From Rhodanobacter sp. OK091 (GTDB lineage: Bacteria > Pseudomonadota > Gammaproteobacteria > Xanthomonadales > Rhodanobacteraceae), in NCBI RefSeq assembly GCF_900142825.1, contig NZ_FRCH01000002.1, forward strand, positions 806,001 through 870,000: DNA of 64,000 nucleotides, in the 5' to 3' direction. Shown in pieces: positions 8,791 to 17,800 of this stretch (the first letter of the stretch is position 1; the number at the start of each line of letters is the position of its first letter). A program made the position numbers and the translations under genes. Under the pieces are notes generated by a model. It had not been told where the DNA came from and did no database searches. It worked only from the letters and a program-made list of their open reading frames with translations.

Positions 8791-9045
8791 ATGCTGCACA
8801 CAGGGGGAGGTATGCGGCAATACCATTGGCTCATGATGAGGCGCCGCAACGAAACCGTTCATGCGGATGCGGAGCGCGCGGAGCTTTTCTATACGCTGAC
8901 CACGGCCCCCGGCACCAATGATGTCGAGATCATCGATAAACATCCAAAGGGCGGCTATCGCGTTCGGTTTGACCTGTCGCCGGAAGGAATTGACGATTTC
9001 ATCGCCTTTTTGGAAGCTCACGACTGGATGTCGGTGATGTATTGA
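8791..9045 (+). CDS. Small hypothetical protein
   Basis: Up to 84 residues. The convincing part is the last ~60 residues (AERAELFYTLTTAPGTNDVE, GGYRVRFDLSPEGIDDFIAF, LEAHDWMSVMY), which look like an alpha/beta globular domain. The true start is uncertain: 8791, 8812 and 8833 are possible ATGs; the purine run GGGGGAGG lies right before 8812, too close to serve it but at a usable distance from 8833. No family recognised and no informative neighbours. Confidence 0.5.
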   Translation: MLHTGGGMRQYHWLMMRRRNETVHADAERAELFYTLTTAPGTNDVEIIDKHPKGGYRVRFDLSPEGIDDFIAFLEAHDWMSVMY

Positions 9046-9353
9046 GCAGGTTCGCTTTCGGCCTGAAGCGGAAACTTTCAAACTTATTCGCGGAAGCGGC
9101 CGGCACCGTTTTCAAATGCAACGCTATGACCAGAAGCACCGTCGCCATCCGTTTTAGTGTGTGGAAAACTAGGCACTGAGTCCCCGTAAGGTCACTGCGG
9201 CCAGGTCCAAAGAGCCTGCATACGTTCGCCTCGCTACCAACTGAGTGCCTTGCTGCATCTAGGGAGCCATACCGCCATGTCGGCCGGCGACTCAGAGAGC
9301 ATCCATCCATGATGGACCACACCTCCATCGTCAGAGCCACGACTCGCCTTTGT
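9046..9353. other. Intergenic, 308 bp, nothing recognised
   Basis: Convergent gap between the small plus-strand gene and the minus-strand diguanylate cyclase. No terminator hairpin with a T-run and no protein-like frame was seen. Confidence 0.35.
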
Positions 9354-10250
9354 TTACATCGATGAATCCCAAATCTTCAGGCAATTCCGCCCTGCTGCCT
9401 TGGCCGCATACAGGGCCTTGTCCGCACGATCTATGGATGTTTCAACCGGAAGTTCGGGGTCGAGCAGCGTCAGGCCAAAAGAGGCAGTGATGTGGATGGG
9501 CTCTTTTTCACCGACGTCTATTTCCAATGACGCAAGCCCCTCATTGAGTTTCATTACCCTGTCATGGCCGGACATCAGTTCGGTGTAGGGCAAGCACAGC
9601 AGAAACTCCTCCCCGCCATAACGAAACACTTTGTCGTAGGGACGCAGATGCTTGATCAGGTAGCGTACCGACTGGGTCAGAACTATGTCGCCCGCGGCGT
9701 GCCCATGGAGATCGTTGATAGCCTTGAAGTTGTCCAGATCCATCATGGCAATGTAGCAAAGCTGGGCGTGACGCTTCACCAGCTCCTGTTGTTCACGCAG
9801 GGTAGGCAATATGCCGAAACGGGTGATCGCGCCGGTCAGCGAGTCGTGATTGAAAAGGGTATTTTCCAGCTCGCGCTCCAGCGCAAATATTTCAAGCCGC
9901 ATCCGCTCCAGTGCGTTGGCAAAATTGTCGTAGTCGAGGGTACTGATGACGCTGTTGGCATTGGCAGCGATAAGCAACAACCTGGCCATATGATGCAGTC
10001 GTTGATGCTCATCACCTAGGGCGATATATCCCGGATGTGTGCTTATTTTTTCGGGTGCCTTACTGTAGTACCACTGACCGAAGCGGCATTCGGTGTGAGC
10101 ATTGATGCCGATGTCGTGCTTGTCGCCCGGCAGCTTGCAAATGAGCGCGCGGATCAATGCGCTATGCCACTGCTGGTGGTTGTACAGGGACTCTTTCAGC
10201 TGCGCGATAATTCCTTGCAATTCGTCGCGTGTGACGTCATCGAGTGCCAT
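9354..10250 (-). CDS. dgcZ: Diguanylate cyclase with zinc-binding CZB domain (DgcZ-like)
   Basis: Cytosolic enzyme making cyclic-di-GMP from two GTP, controlled by zinc. 298 residues, the same length and order as E. coli DgcZ: an N-terminal CZB four-helix domain (1-130), then GGDEF (140-298). The zinc ligands line up as His25, Cys55, His82 and His86 (H-QQW, C-RFGQW, H-QRL-H). The catalytic motif is GGEEF in RYGGEEFLLC, and the product-inhibition I-site RxxD is present as RPYD five residues before it, so both catalysis and feedback look intact. The start is well supported by GGGAGG seven bases before the ATG. No partner genes are adjacent. Expected role: zinc-relieved switch to a sessile state, by analogy with DgcZ. 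Confidence 0.9.
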   Translation of the reverse strand: MALDDVTRDELQGIIAQLKESLYNHQQWHSALIRALICKLPGDKHDIGINAHTECRFGQWYYSKAPEKISTHPGYIALGDEHQRLHHMARLLLIAANANSVISTLDYDNFANALERMRLEIFALERELENTLFNHDSLTGAITRFGILPTLREQQELVKRHAQLCYIAMMDLDNFKAINDLHGHAAGDIVLTQSVRYLIKHLRPYDKVFRYGGEEFLLCLPYTELMSGHDRVMKLNEGLASLEIDVGEKEPIHITASFGLTLLDPELPVETSIDRADKALYAAKAAGRNCLKIWDSSM

Positions 10251-10895
10251 GGTTCGCCTCCCGTGAATTGCTTGAACCGCCTTTGCGAAGACTACGTGTG
10301 TCCCAATGCTCCGAACTTAAGCCCCGTTGCATCGATCAGCAGCATAGCTTGTAGGTGGAATAGGTATGCGACTCGCATCATTCTGACGAATGACAGCTTC
10401 TGGCCGATGACGACCCTTGCGGGTTTGATAATGCCTGGGCAATCCTCGCTCTCGAGCTTCTGACGGACGAGCTTCAGACGTTTTGGTCCGGCCAGCACAC
10501 CCAGGCCTTGGCTACGGCACTGCCACTGTCTCTGCTGGTGATGGATATTTTGATCAATTTGCTGGAGGTCAAACCCGGGAAACAAGATGCGATGATTGCG
10601 CTCCCCGTTCGGCGCGCTGAAAAATGGAGCTGTTGTACGAACCATGCTTCTTGCTGACCCAGCAGCGAGCCAAGGATGGAAGGTTCGTCTGGCCGCCCCG
10701 GCGCAATCAGTCCCAGTTACACTCCACGTTGAACTGCGTCGGGCCCGTATCCGTTCGAAACGCGCTGCCAGATCCATGAAGCGCGGCCAGCCACCCCATA
10801 CCACGGTCGGCGATATGAATCAGGGAAAGTTCACTTCGGTGTGGCTCTGCCCGTTTCCACGGTGGGGTTTCGTACGTCATGAACAATTAGCTGCC
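10251..10895. other. 645 bp without a recognised gene
   Basis: Upstream of the cyclase (minus) and the anti-sigma/protease pair (plus). A plus-strand stretch at about 10434-10640 reads like protein (NAWAILALELLTDELQTFWS, then VMDILINLLEVKPGK) but has no start and no recognised family; it may be debris of an insertion sequence or another gene. The promoter for the downstream pair should lie near its right end. Confidence 0.35.
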
Positions 10896-11157
10896 ATGAC
10901 GGAGCATCACCCCCTCCGGATCAAAGTCAGGCCGCATCGATACCTCGCCGGGGTACTCCACCCAAGAACAAGGCGAATGGCTGGAAGATCACCTGGCGCA
11001 CTGCGAGCCGTGCCGCATGGATCTCGCGCAACAAAGTCGCTTGCGGCATGCCATGTCGCTGCCTACGGATATTTCGATCGACGCGAATGCCGGATTGCAG
11101 CGGCTGCGCGCCACTCGAGGCATCCGCCTGGCAGAGCCCGTCGCTGTCAGCTCATGA
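10896..11157 (+). pseudogene. Zinc-finger anti-sigma factor fragment (zf-HC2-like), apparent frameshift
   Basis: One frame, open from 10900 to the TGA at 11155, contains GEWLEDHLAHCEPCRMDLAQ, the H-x3-C-x2-C pattern of the anti-sigma zinc finger (zf-HC2/ZAS), with the usual basic helix after it. There is no start codon in that frame; an ATG at 10896 (MTEHHP) is one frame off, so a single frameshift near 10910-10930 would restore a protein of about 85 residues. Its TGA overlaps the ATG of the protease gene (ATGA at 11154-11157), a typical coupled arrangement. No ECF sigma gene is recognisable upstream. It may be a sequencing error or real decay. Confidence 0.5.
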
Positions 11158-12455
11158 AATACGGGTTCCTCATGCTTGTCGCATCCGCGGCGTTGAGCGC
11201 ATGCGCGTCCTCGCGTCCTATGGCGCTTGCGGACAATCACGCCAATCCCAGCCGTGCATTCGTCACCAGCGTGTCCGCCAAGGACAGCCAGCGAGACATC
11301 GAGCTGGCTGTTGCCAACCCGCTTCAATCGCCCTCTAGGAACGCCAGCTCCAGTTTGCTGGGCTGTACCGCCTCAAGGTATATCGGCGCCGGTCAGCGCG
11401 CGGCCTCCACGCTGGTGGCGTTGAAGAAGAACTATGGATTGCGCGAGGTCACCGGCTGGCCGATCAAGGCCCTCGACGTGTACTGCGTCGTGTTCGAGCC
11501 GCCTCCCGGCATGACCCAGGAGGCCTTGCTCAAAGCGCTCGCCAAGGACGATAGAGTGCAACTCGCGCAACCGTTGCACGACTTTGCCGTCTATGCGGAG
11601 AAATCCGGGGACGCACGCCAGTACAACGATCCTTACGTCAATCTTCAACGCGGTTTCGTGGAAACCGATGCCGCCCTCGCGCACAACCTCACTCAGGGCA
11701 ACGAGGTCCATATCGCGATCGTCGATACGGGTGTCGACGTAACGCATCTCGATCTTCAGGGACGCATTCGCGATGTGCACAACCTGGTCGATGACGATGC
11801 GGCGGCGTTCGATCACGACAGCCACGGCACCGAAGTCGCGGGTGTCATCGCCGCAAACGCCGACAATCGCCAGGGGATTGTAGGGATGGCGCCCAAAGCG
11901 TTGCTCAGCGTCTACAGGGCATGCTGGTATTCGCCAGCCCCAAACGAAGGCGCACGCTGCAATTCCCTCACGCTCGCCAAAGCGCTGGCTGCAGTCCTTG
12001 ATACGGATACCCGTATCATCAATCTGAGCCTGGGGGGACCTCCAGATCCGCTTCTCAATTTGCTGCTCGCCAAGTTGCTCGGCCAAGGCCGCATCGTGAT
12101 CACCGCGATGCCGCCGGACGGGACCGTCGACGGATTTCCCGCAAATACGCCAGGGGTCATTGTCGTTCGCGTAAGTGATGCATCATCAGCCCCGCCTGGC
12201 ATTTTGAGCGCGCCAGGAAACGACATTTTGACGACCCAGCCGGGCGGTGGGTATGACTTCACTTCCGGATCCTCGATGGCGGCTGCGCATGTGAGCGGGA
12301 TTGTCGCTTTATTGCTATCTCTCGCACCAAACCTCGATGCGCGCGAGGTCCACGATCTTCTGCTACGCAGCAGCAAACTCTCCAACGGGATGCTTCAAGT
12401 GAACGCAGCGTCGGCAGTGTCGGCACTCCGCAGTACGCGGAAAGCCACCCCTTGA
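11154..12455 (+). CDS. Subtilisin-like S8 serine protease, predicted lipoprotein
   Basis: Secreted subtilase, 433 residues. MKYGFLMLVASAALSACASS is a lipoprotein signal with lipobox LSAC (lipidated Cys17), so the enzyme should be anchored in the envelope. The catalytic triad is visible in order: Asp in IAIVDTGVDVTHLDLQ, His in DHDSHGTEVAGVIA, Ser in GSSMAAAHVSGIVALL. The oxyanion Asn usually found between His and Ser ('AAGN') is not obvious: the equivalent stretch reads VITAMPPDG, so the catalytic strength may be altered. The region between signal and triad (~45-140) may be a prodomain. The start overlaps the stop of a zinc-finger anti-sigma fragment, suggesting regulation by an ECF-type system. 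Confidence 0.85.
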   Translation: MKYGFLMLVASAALSACASSRPMALADNHANPSRAFVTSVSAKDSQRDIELAVANPLQSPSRNASSSLLGCTASRYIGAGQRAASTLVALKKNYGLREVTGWPIKALDVYCVVFEPPPGMTQEALLKALAKDDRVQLAQPLHDFAVYAEKSGDARQYNDPYVNLQRGFVETDAALAHNLTQGNEVHIAIVDTGVDVTHLDLQGRIRDVHNLVDDDAAAFDHDSHGTEVAGVIAANADNRQGIVGMAPKALLSVYRACWYSPAPNEGARCNSLTLAKALAAVLDTDTRIINLSLGGPPDPLLNLLLAKLLGQGRIVITAMPPDGTVDGFPANTPGVIVVRVSDASSAPPGILSAPGNDILTTQPGGGYDFTSGSSMAAAHVSGIVALLLSLAPNLDAREVHDLLLRSSKLSNGMLQVNAASAVSALRSTRKATP

Positions 12456-13579
12456 GCCGAATAACTCGCCTTACGTTGATGCTCCGTGGCTCGCTGGATT
12501 CACCGAAGGGGATGTGCGAATCAGCGTGCCTATGGTCCGCATCAGCGGCTTCCGGCAGAAAGGCTATGCATGAGCTTTTGCTATAAAGCGCCATCTGCAG
12601 CAGTCGCTTAACTCGGGCTCCGCTTTGGCTTGGTCAGCCGCACAACAACTCGCGATCGCCGCTGCAAAATCAAGCAGGCGGTGATCCCTAAGCCTCGGTC
12701 AGAATCGCCCCCGAATACGTTTGACCGTTGCCGATGGAAGGCCTGATTCGCCGTCGCCCCAATGCCTATCGCATTACGTCTAGTTTGAGCGCTTGCCAAC
12801 AGTGATGACATATCACTAATTTTTGCGGCGAGGCGCCGTATCGCGTTCTCGTCGTACTGGTGTGGCGCGCGTCGTCTTTCGCATGCAGGTAGATCGAGAA
12901 TGACCTTATTACACTAAGTGCAATAGCTGGCAATTAAGTGCCCGAGCCGAGCGACGCGAGGCAAAGTTTTGGTCGCAACGCGGTTGCAGCCTCGACGCGG
13001 GCGCCAAACCGTCGTTGCTCGAAAACGCCGTTTCGTACTGCCGACAGCGCAAGAATCGTCGCCTGACCGAGTCGGGTGGCTGGGCTAGAGGCAGGTCTGG
13101 CAGAACAGGCGTCCCATAGCCAGTCGCTGGAACAAAAGCACATCCGCCCACTCGGGCGCAAATGATCTATGCCATCGATATTGCCGGAGAACTCGCCGTG
13201 TCACTGCCGTTCGAAGCTCTACGCTATCGCGGCGCGATGAGTAGGTTTGCTTGCGGTCTTGTCGGCGCCGGGAAAGTGCAAATAACATTCCTTCGGTGCC
13301 CGGCAAGTACCTCAGTGCTGATCTCGATTCCATCGCCCCGTAACTTGGCCAGGACACGAGATATCTACTCGACGTTATGGCGGATGTCATGCCCAATATG
13401 GATGTCAGAGCAGGGTGATTAGAGGGGGCTATCGGAGGTACCACTTGCCATGCGCAGGATGTCGCTCATCCCATGCCAGGGGTTCTTCGTCACTTCGTTC
13501 TTACTCCCCCAGCGTCCCTTGCGAAGGTGAAACAGCAATGCGGCCTTGTTGCCGATCTTCTTTCTGAACGCTGATCCAA
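12456..13579. other. About 1.1 kb without a recognised gene
   Basis: Short frames on both strands show no known motif. No T-tailed hairpin follows the protease gene. Probably eroded sequence. Confidence 0.35.
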
Positions 13580-13960
13580 GGCAATGGCAGCATCTACTTC
13601 AACCAGCAGGACCTGGTGAGCAGGAAGAGTCACGTCTATCGCGCGCAGGTCGAGAGCGGTGGTCTCGAGGCACCCGTCCCGCTATCGATCAGCGACGGAG
13701 CCCATCCAGGCTACGATGTGGCCGTGGCACCCGACGAATCGTTTCTCGTCTTCTCTGCCAACCGTGTGCCGGCTGCGAAGGATCAGTCGTTGCTGTTCGT
13801 TGCCTTCAGGCGAACGGCAAGTGGATCGAGCCGCAAGCGCTCGAGCCCCACCTTGAGGGACTCGAGTCCCTGCTCAGACCTGACCTCAAGATCCTCTATT
13901 TCGAAGCTGATGAAACTTCCGGGACCATGACGCATGGCCGAATCTTTCAGGTCGCTTTAC
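13580..13960 (+). pseudogene. WD40-like PD40/TolB-type beta-propeller protein, frameshifted remnant
   Basis: Read from 13580, frame 2 gives GNGSIYFNQQDLVSRKSHVY, then ISDGAHPGYDVAVAPDESFL and VFSANRV, the PD40 repeat pattern (G-x-IYF ... DxxVAPDESFLVFS). Near 13805-13815 the homology moves to another frame: CLQANGKWIEPQALEPHLEG, then RPDLKILYFEADETSGTMTH. That continues the family pattern (FR-ANGKWxEPxxL ... LSPDGKYLYF). So there is one frameshift and the N-terminal part is missing. A remnant of a periplasmic or secreted beta-propeller gene. Confidence 0.65.
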
Positions 13961-14502
13961 TCGCGTACATCATTAATCGCCTGGCCTTTTGCTGACTCCC
14001 AACAAGTGGAGTTGAGCAACAAGTCTCAGTTTCTGCATCTGGTGATGCCGCCGAGCGACATAGTCGGAACTATCTGTGCCACGAGGTAGTAGCAAGTCAT
14101 TATTTATAAATGACTCTATGCGCCATTGATTTAAAATTCACAAGCAAATTCAATGAATTAGTTAGCATTAGCGAGCGCAACTCATGGTGGAAAAATCAAG
14201 TTGGCACCGAGTTCGCATTTCAGCTCAGGCGTTGCGGACCGGCACTTGCCAGTTTCACCCGGGCGACGCATCGGGTCGTTTTTCGGTTAAATGCCCGAAA
14301 CCATAAGAACTTGCGACTTGCAAAGTCGAATGCATTGTTTAAAGATTTTATAGAGAGGGGATACTCACGTGCTCTGTTCGCCGCACTGACGGCGCGAGTA
14401 CTTGGCGCCGTCCCCGTCGTACGAGCCATCGTTTTCCCAAGGATTTGACACGCCGCTCGCGCTTTCGCGAAACGGCGTCCCTCTGCTTTTACAGGAGTAA
14501 GC
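13961..14502. other. AT-rich leader region upstream of the biosynthetic operon (542 bp)
   Basis: Distinctly AT-richer than its surroundings between about 14085 and 14360. It contains an inverted repeat at 14095-14115 and, next to mbtH, a hairpin TCGCG-CTTT-CGCGA (about 14457-14470). A 112-codon frame at 14110-14448 has no recognisable features. This is where the operon promoter should lie, though no clean -35/-10 pair stands out. Confidence 0.45.
14095..14115. promoter_or_regulatory. Inverted repeat, candidate operator for the biosynthetic operon
   Basis: AGTCATT-ATTTATA-AATGACT, a perfect 7-bp inverted repeat with a 7-bp AT spacer, in the AT-rich stretch about 390 bp before mbtH. Size and symmetry fit a dimeric regulator site. 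No cognate regulator gene is present in the locus, so this is only a candidate. Confidence 0.3.
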
Positions 14503-14712
14503 ATGTCTACCGGTTCGCGCCCGTCGGAAACGTTGTACGAAGTGGTGGTCAACCAGGATGGCCAATATTCGACTTGGCCGGTGTTCAAGGCATGGCCGCA
14601 AGGGTGGGCGAAGGCGGGCAAGCAGGGGGCTAAGGCGGCTTGCCTCGAATTTATCGGCGTGACGTGGACTGACATGCGGCCGACATCACTCGGCGCTAGC
14701 GTGCGCCGTTAG
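14503..14712 (+). CDS. mbtH: MbtH-like protein
   Basis: Small cofactor that binds NRPS adenylation domains and aids their folding or activity. 69 residues, typical length. YEVVVNQDGQYSTWPVFKAW contains the family signature NxExQxSxWP (here NQDGQYSTWP), and the second half has GWAKAGKQGAKAACLEFIGV and WTDMRPTSL, the family's C-terminal WTDMRPxSL. A good Shine-Dalgarno (AGGAG) sits 5 bases before the ATG. It is the first gene of the locus and the only A domain nearby is the serine domain at the end of the megasynthase, its probable partner. Confidence 0.95.
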   Translation: MSTGSRPSETLYEVVVNQDGQYSTWPVFKAWPQGWAKAGKQGAKAACLEFIGVTWTDMRPTSLGASVRR

Positions 14713-14861
14713 CGTCGCCGAACGTTTCGCTTTGCATTGCGGGTGACCCGTCGCGGGTCGTCCTTGTGCCCCTGAGGGGAGGGGAGTTGGCTGCACGGTC
14801 AGCCATGGATTCCGGTTCTACCTGGTCGTGTCCACGACCGGGGGCGGAGCCATGAGTCAGT

Positions 14862-17800
14862 ATGGATGCGTCGCTCATGAAAACCGTACTTTCGTTCGCA
14901 GGGCAGGGGTCTCATCACGTTGGGATGGGGCGTGAATTATTCGAAGGCGACGCATGTTTCCGCGCGAACATGCTGCACGCCGATCGCCTCGTGCGTGAGC
15001 GCTGCGGCGAATCCGTGCTGGCGGTGCTGTATGCGGAAGGTGGCGGCGCGAGCGTTCCGCTGACGCGCCTGCTGCATAGCCATATCGCCATCTTCATGGT
15101 GGAGTACGCGCTCGCGATGTCATTGCTCGAGCGCGGCTTGCGCTTCGATCTAGTGCTGGGCGCGAGCCTCGGTACCTACGCCGCCTCTGCCGTGGCGGGA
15201 TGCATCGATGCGGACGCCGCGCTGCTCGCGGTGATCGAGCAGGCACTCGCCGTCGAGGCGCATGCCGAGACGGGCCGCATGATCGCGGTGGTGGGCGAAA
15301 CACTGCGTTACCTCGATGACGAGCTGCTTGCCTTGTGCGAAGTCGGCGCGCGCCATTTCGCCACGCATACCGTGCTTTCGCTGCCCGAAGCCAACGGCGA
15401 GAAAGTGGAATATCTGCTGCGCCGCCGCGGTATGGCATATCAACGGCTGCCCGTTGCGTTTCCCTTCCATTCGCGCTGGGTCGACGCGGCGCGGGCGCCG
15501 TACGAGGCATTTCTGCGCAGCTTGACCACCAAGGCCGGCCGCGTGCCGGTCGCTTGCTGCGCGGCGGGCGATGTACTGCACGAGTTTCCGTCCGGCCATT
15601 TCTGGTCCGTCGTGCGCGATCCCATCCGCCTGACGGAAACGCTGGCGGCGATCGGTGCGCCGGAAGGTCATCGCTACGTCGACGTCAGTCCCGCCGGGAC
15701 GATGGCGACACTCTTGAAGTACGCGTTGCCGGAGGGAACGGACATCCACTCGATCATGTCGCCATCCGGCGGCGATCTCGCACGACTCGATGCATTGACG
15801 GCACCGCGAACGGCCACGCGGCCGACGCGGAGCGGACAGGTACGTAATGGACAGCTACCGGAGTCACGCAGCATGAAGGCAGTCATCTTTCCAGGCCAGG
15901 GTTCGCAGTTCAGGGGCATGGGCAAGGAGCTGTTTCCGCTCTATCCCGAGCAGGTGAGGAATGCATCGGAGATCCTCGGCTATTCGGTGGAAGACCTCTG
16001 CCTCAACGACCGCGAGGGCCTCCTTTCCAAGACGCAGTACACGCAGCCCGCCTTGTACGTGGTCAACGCGCTGCATTACTACCGGGCGCAGGCGAACGAC
16101 AAGCAAAGCGGCAGCGCGAAGGCTCCGGCATTCTTCGCCGGCCACAGCCTAGGCGAATACAACGCCCTGCATGCGGCGGGCGTGTTCTCTTTCGAGACGG
16201 GTTTGCGCCTGGTCAAGAAGCGTGGCGAACTGATGGGCAGCGCGGGTGGTGGCGGCATGGCCGCGGTGCTGGGCACCTCGGCGCAGGATATCCGCGGCAT
16301 GCTCGACCAGCATCGCCTCGACGGCATCGATATCGCCAACCTCAACACCCCCACGCAGACGGTAATCGCCGGCGATCACGAGGCGCTCGCCGCTGCAGCC
16401 GAACTGTTCGCGCGGAAGAACCTGCGCTACGTACCGCTGAATGTCAGCGCACCGTTCCATTCGCGGCATATGCAACCCGTGCAGGCGGCGTTCGCGGAGT
16501 TCCTGCGCGGGTTTTCCTTCGAGGCGCCCAAGGCGACCGTGATCGCCAATGCGACAGCACGGCCGTACGACGGCAGCCGCATCGCCGACACGCTGGCCCG
16601 GCAGATTGCGACGCCGGTGCATTGGGTGGACTCCATCCGTTACGTGATGGGCAAGGGCGAGGTCGAGTTCCAGGAGCTGGGCGCCACGATCCTGTCAAGG
16701 ATGGTGAACGAGATACGCAGCACGCAGACGCCCATCTTTGACGAGGCGGAGTTTGACGACGCGGAGTTCGATGACGAGGAAGGCGACTTGGCCGCCGTGG
16801 CCGTGCCGTCCGTCGTGCTCCGCACGGATAGCGGCGGCATCCAGGTGGAGACTGTCACTACGGAGCGCGGCGCAACCTCCGCGATCGAGGCAGCATCTCT
16901 CGGCAGCGCCGTGTTCCGCCGCCGCCACGGCGCGCGCTACGCCTACATGACTGGCGCCATGTACCGGGGCGTCGCGTCGGCCGAGCTGGTCGTGCGAATG
17001 GGCAAGGCCGGTTTCCTGAGTTTCTTTGGCGCTGGCGGTCTTTCGCCGGCGAAGATCGAGCAGGCCATCGTGCGCATCCAGGCGGAGCTGGACGCGGGAC
17101 AGCCCTATGGCATGAACCTGCTGGCAAACTACGAGTACCCCGCACAGGAAGAGGCGGTGGTCGAACTCTATCTGCGCTACGGCATCCGCAACGTGGAAGC
17201 AGCTGCGTTCATGCAGATGACGCCCGCCTTGGTGCGCTTCCGCCTGCAGGGATTGCAGCGCAACCCGCAAGGCGAACTCGCTTGTACGCACCGGGTCATC
17301 GCCAAGGTATCGCGCCCGGAAGTTGCGCGCGCCTTCATGAGTTCGCCGCCGAAAGCGATCGTCGACCGCCTGCTCGAGCGCGGTCTGGTCACGGCGGAAC
17401 AGGCGGCCTGGTCGCAGTCGATACCGATGAGCCACGACGTCTGCGTCGAAGCCGATTCCGGCGGCCATACGGACGGCGGCATCGCGGCGGTGATGCTGCC
17501 GCCGCTGCTGCGGCTGCGCGACGAACTGCAGGCGGCCCATGCCTATGCCGAACCGATCTGCATGGGCCTAGCCGGCGGCATCGGTGGCCCCGAGGCTGTG
17601 GCCGCGGCTTTCCTGCTTGGCGCCGATTTCATCGCGACCGGTTCGATCAACCAGTGCACGGTGGAATCGGGCATGAGCGCCGACGGCAAGTCGCTGCTGC
17701 AGGCCATGGACATCCAGGACACCGAGTACGCGCCCGCGGGTGACATGTTCGAGATCGGCGCGCAGGTGCAGGTGCTGAAGAAGTCGGTGTTCTTCCCGGC

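Noticed and set aside
8603-8836. Histidine-rich small protein containing HHSGHHHHSGH
   Set aside because: The His run comes from the 18-bp tandem repeat, and the frame has no start context or conserved sequence.
10292-10804. 170-codon minus-strand frame that might be a transposase
   Set aside because: No DDE motif, terminal inverted repeats or recognised transposase segment could be identified.
14110-14448. 112-codon plus-strand frame in the AT-rich region before mbtH
   Set aside because: No recognisable domain, no convincing ribosome site, and composition changes abruptly inside it. More likely regulatory sequence.
14445-14473. TTGACA at 14445 as -35 of an mbtH promoter
   Set aside because: The position 17 bp downstream reads CGAAAC within a GC-rich hairpin, so there is no acceptable -10 element.
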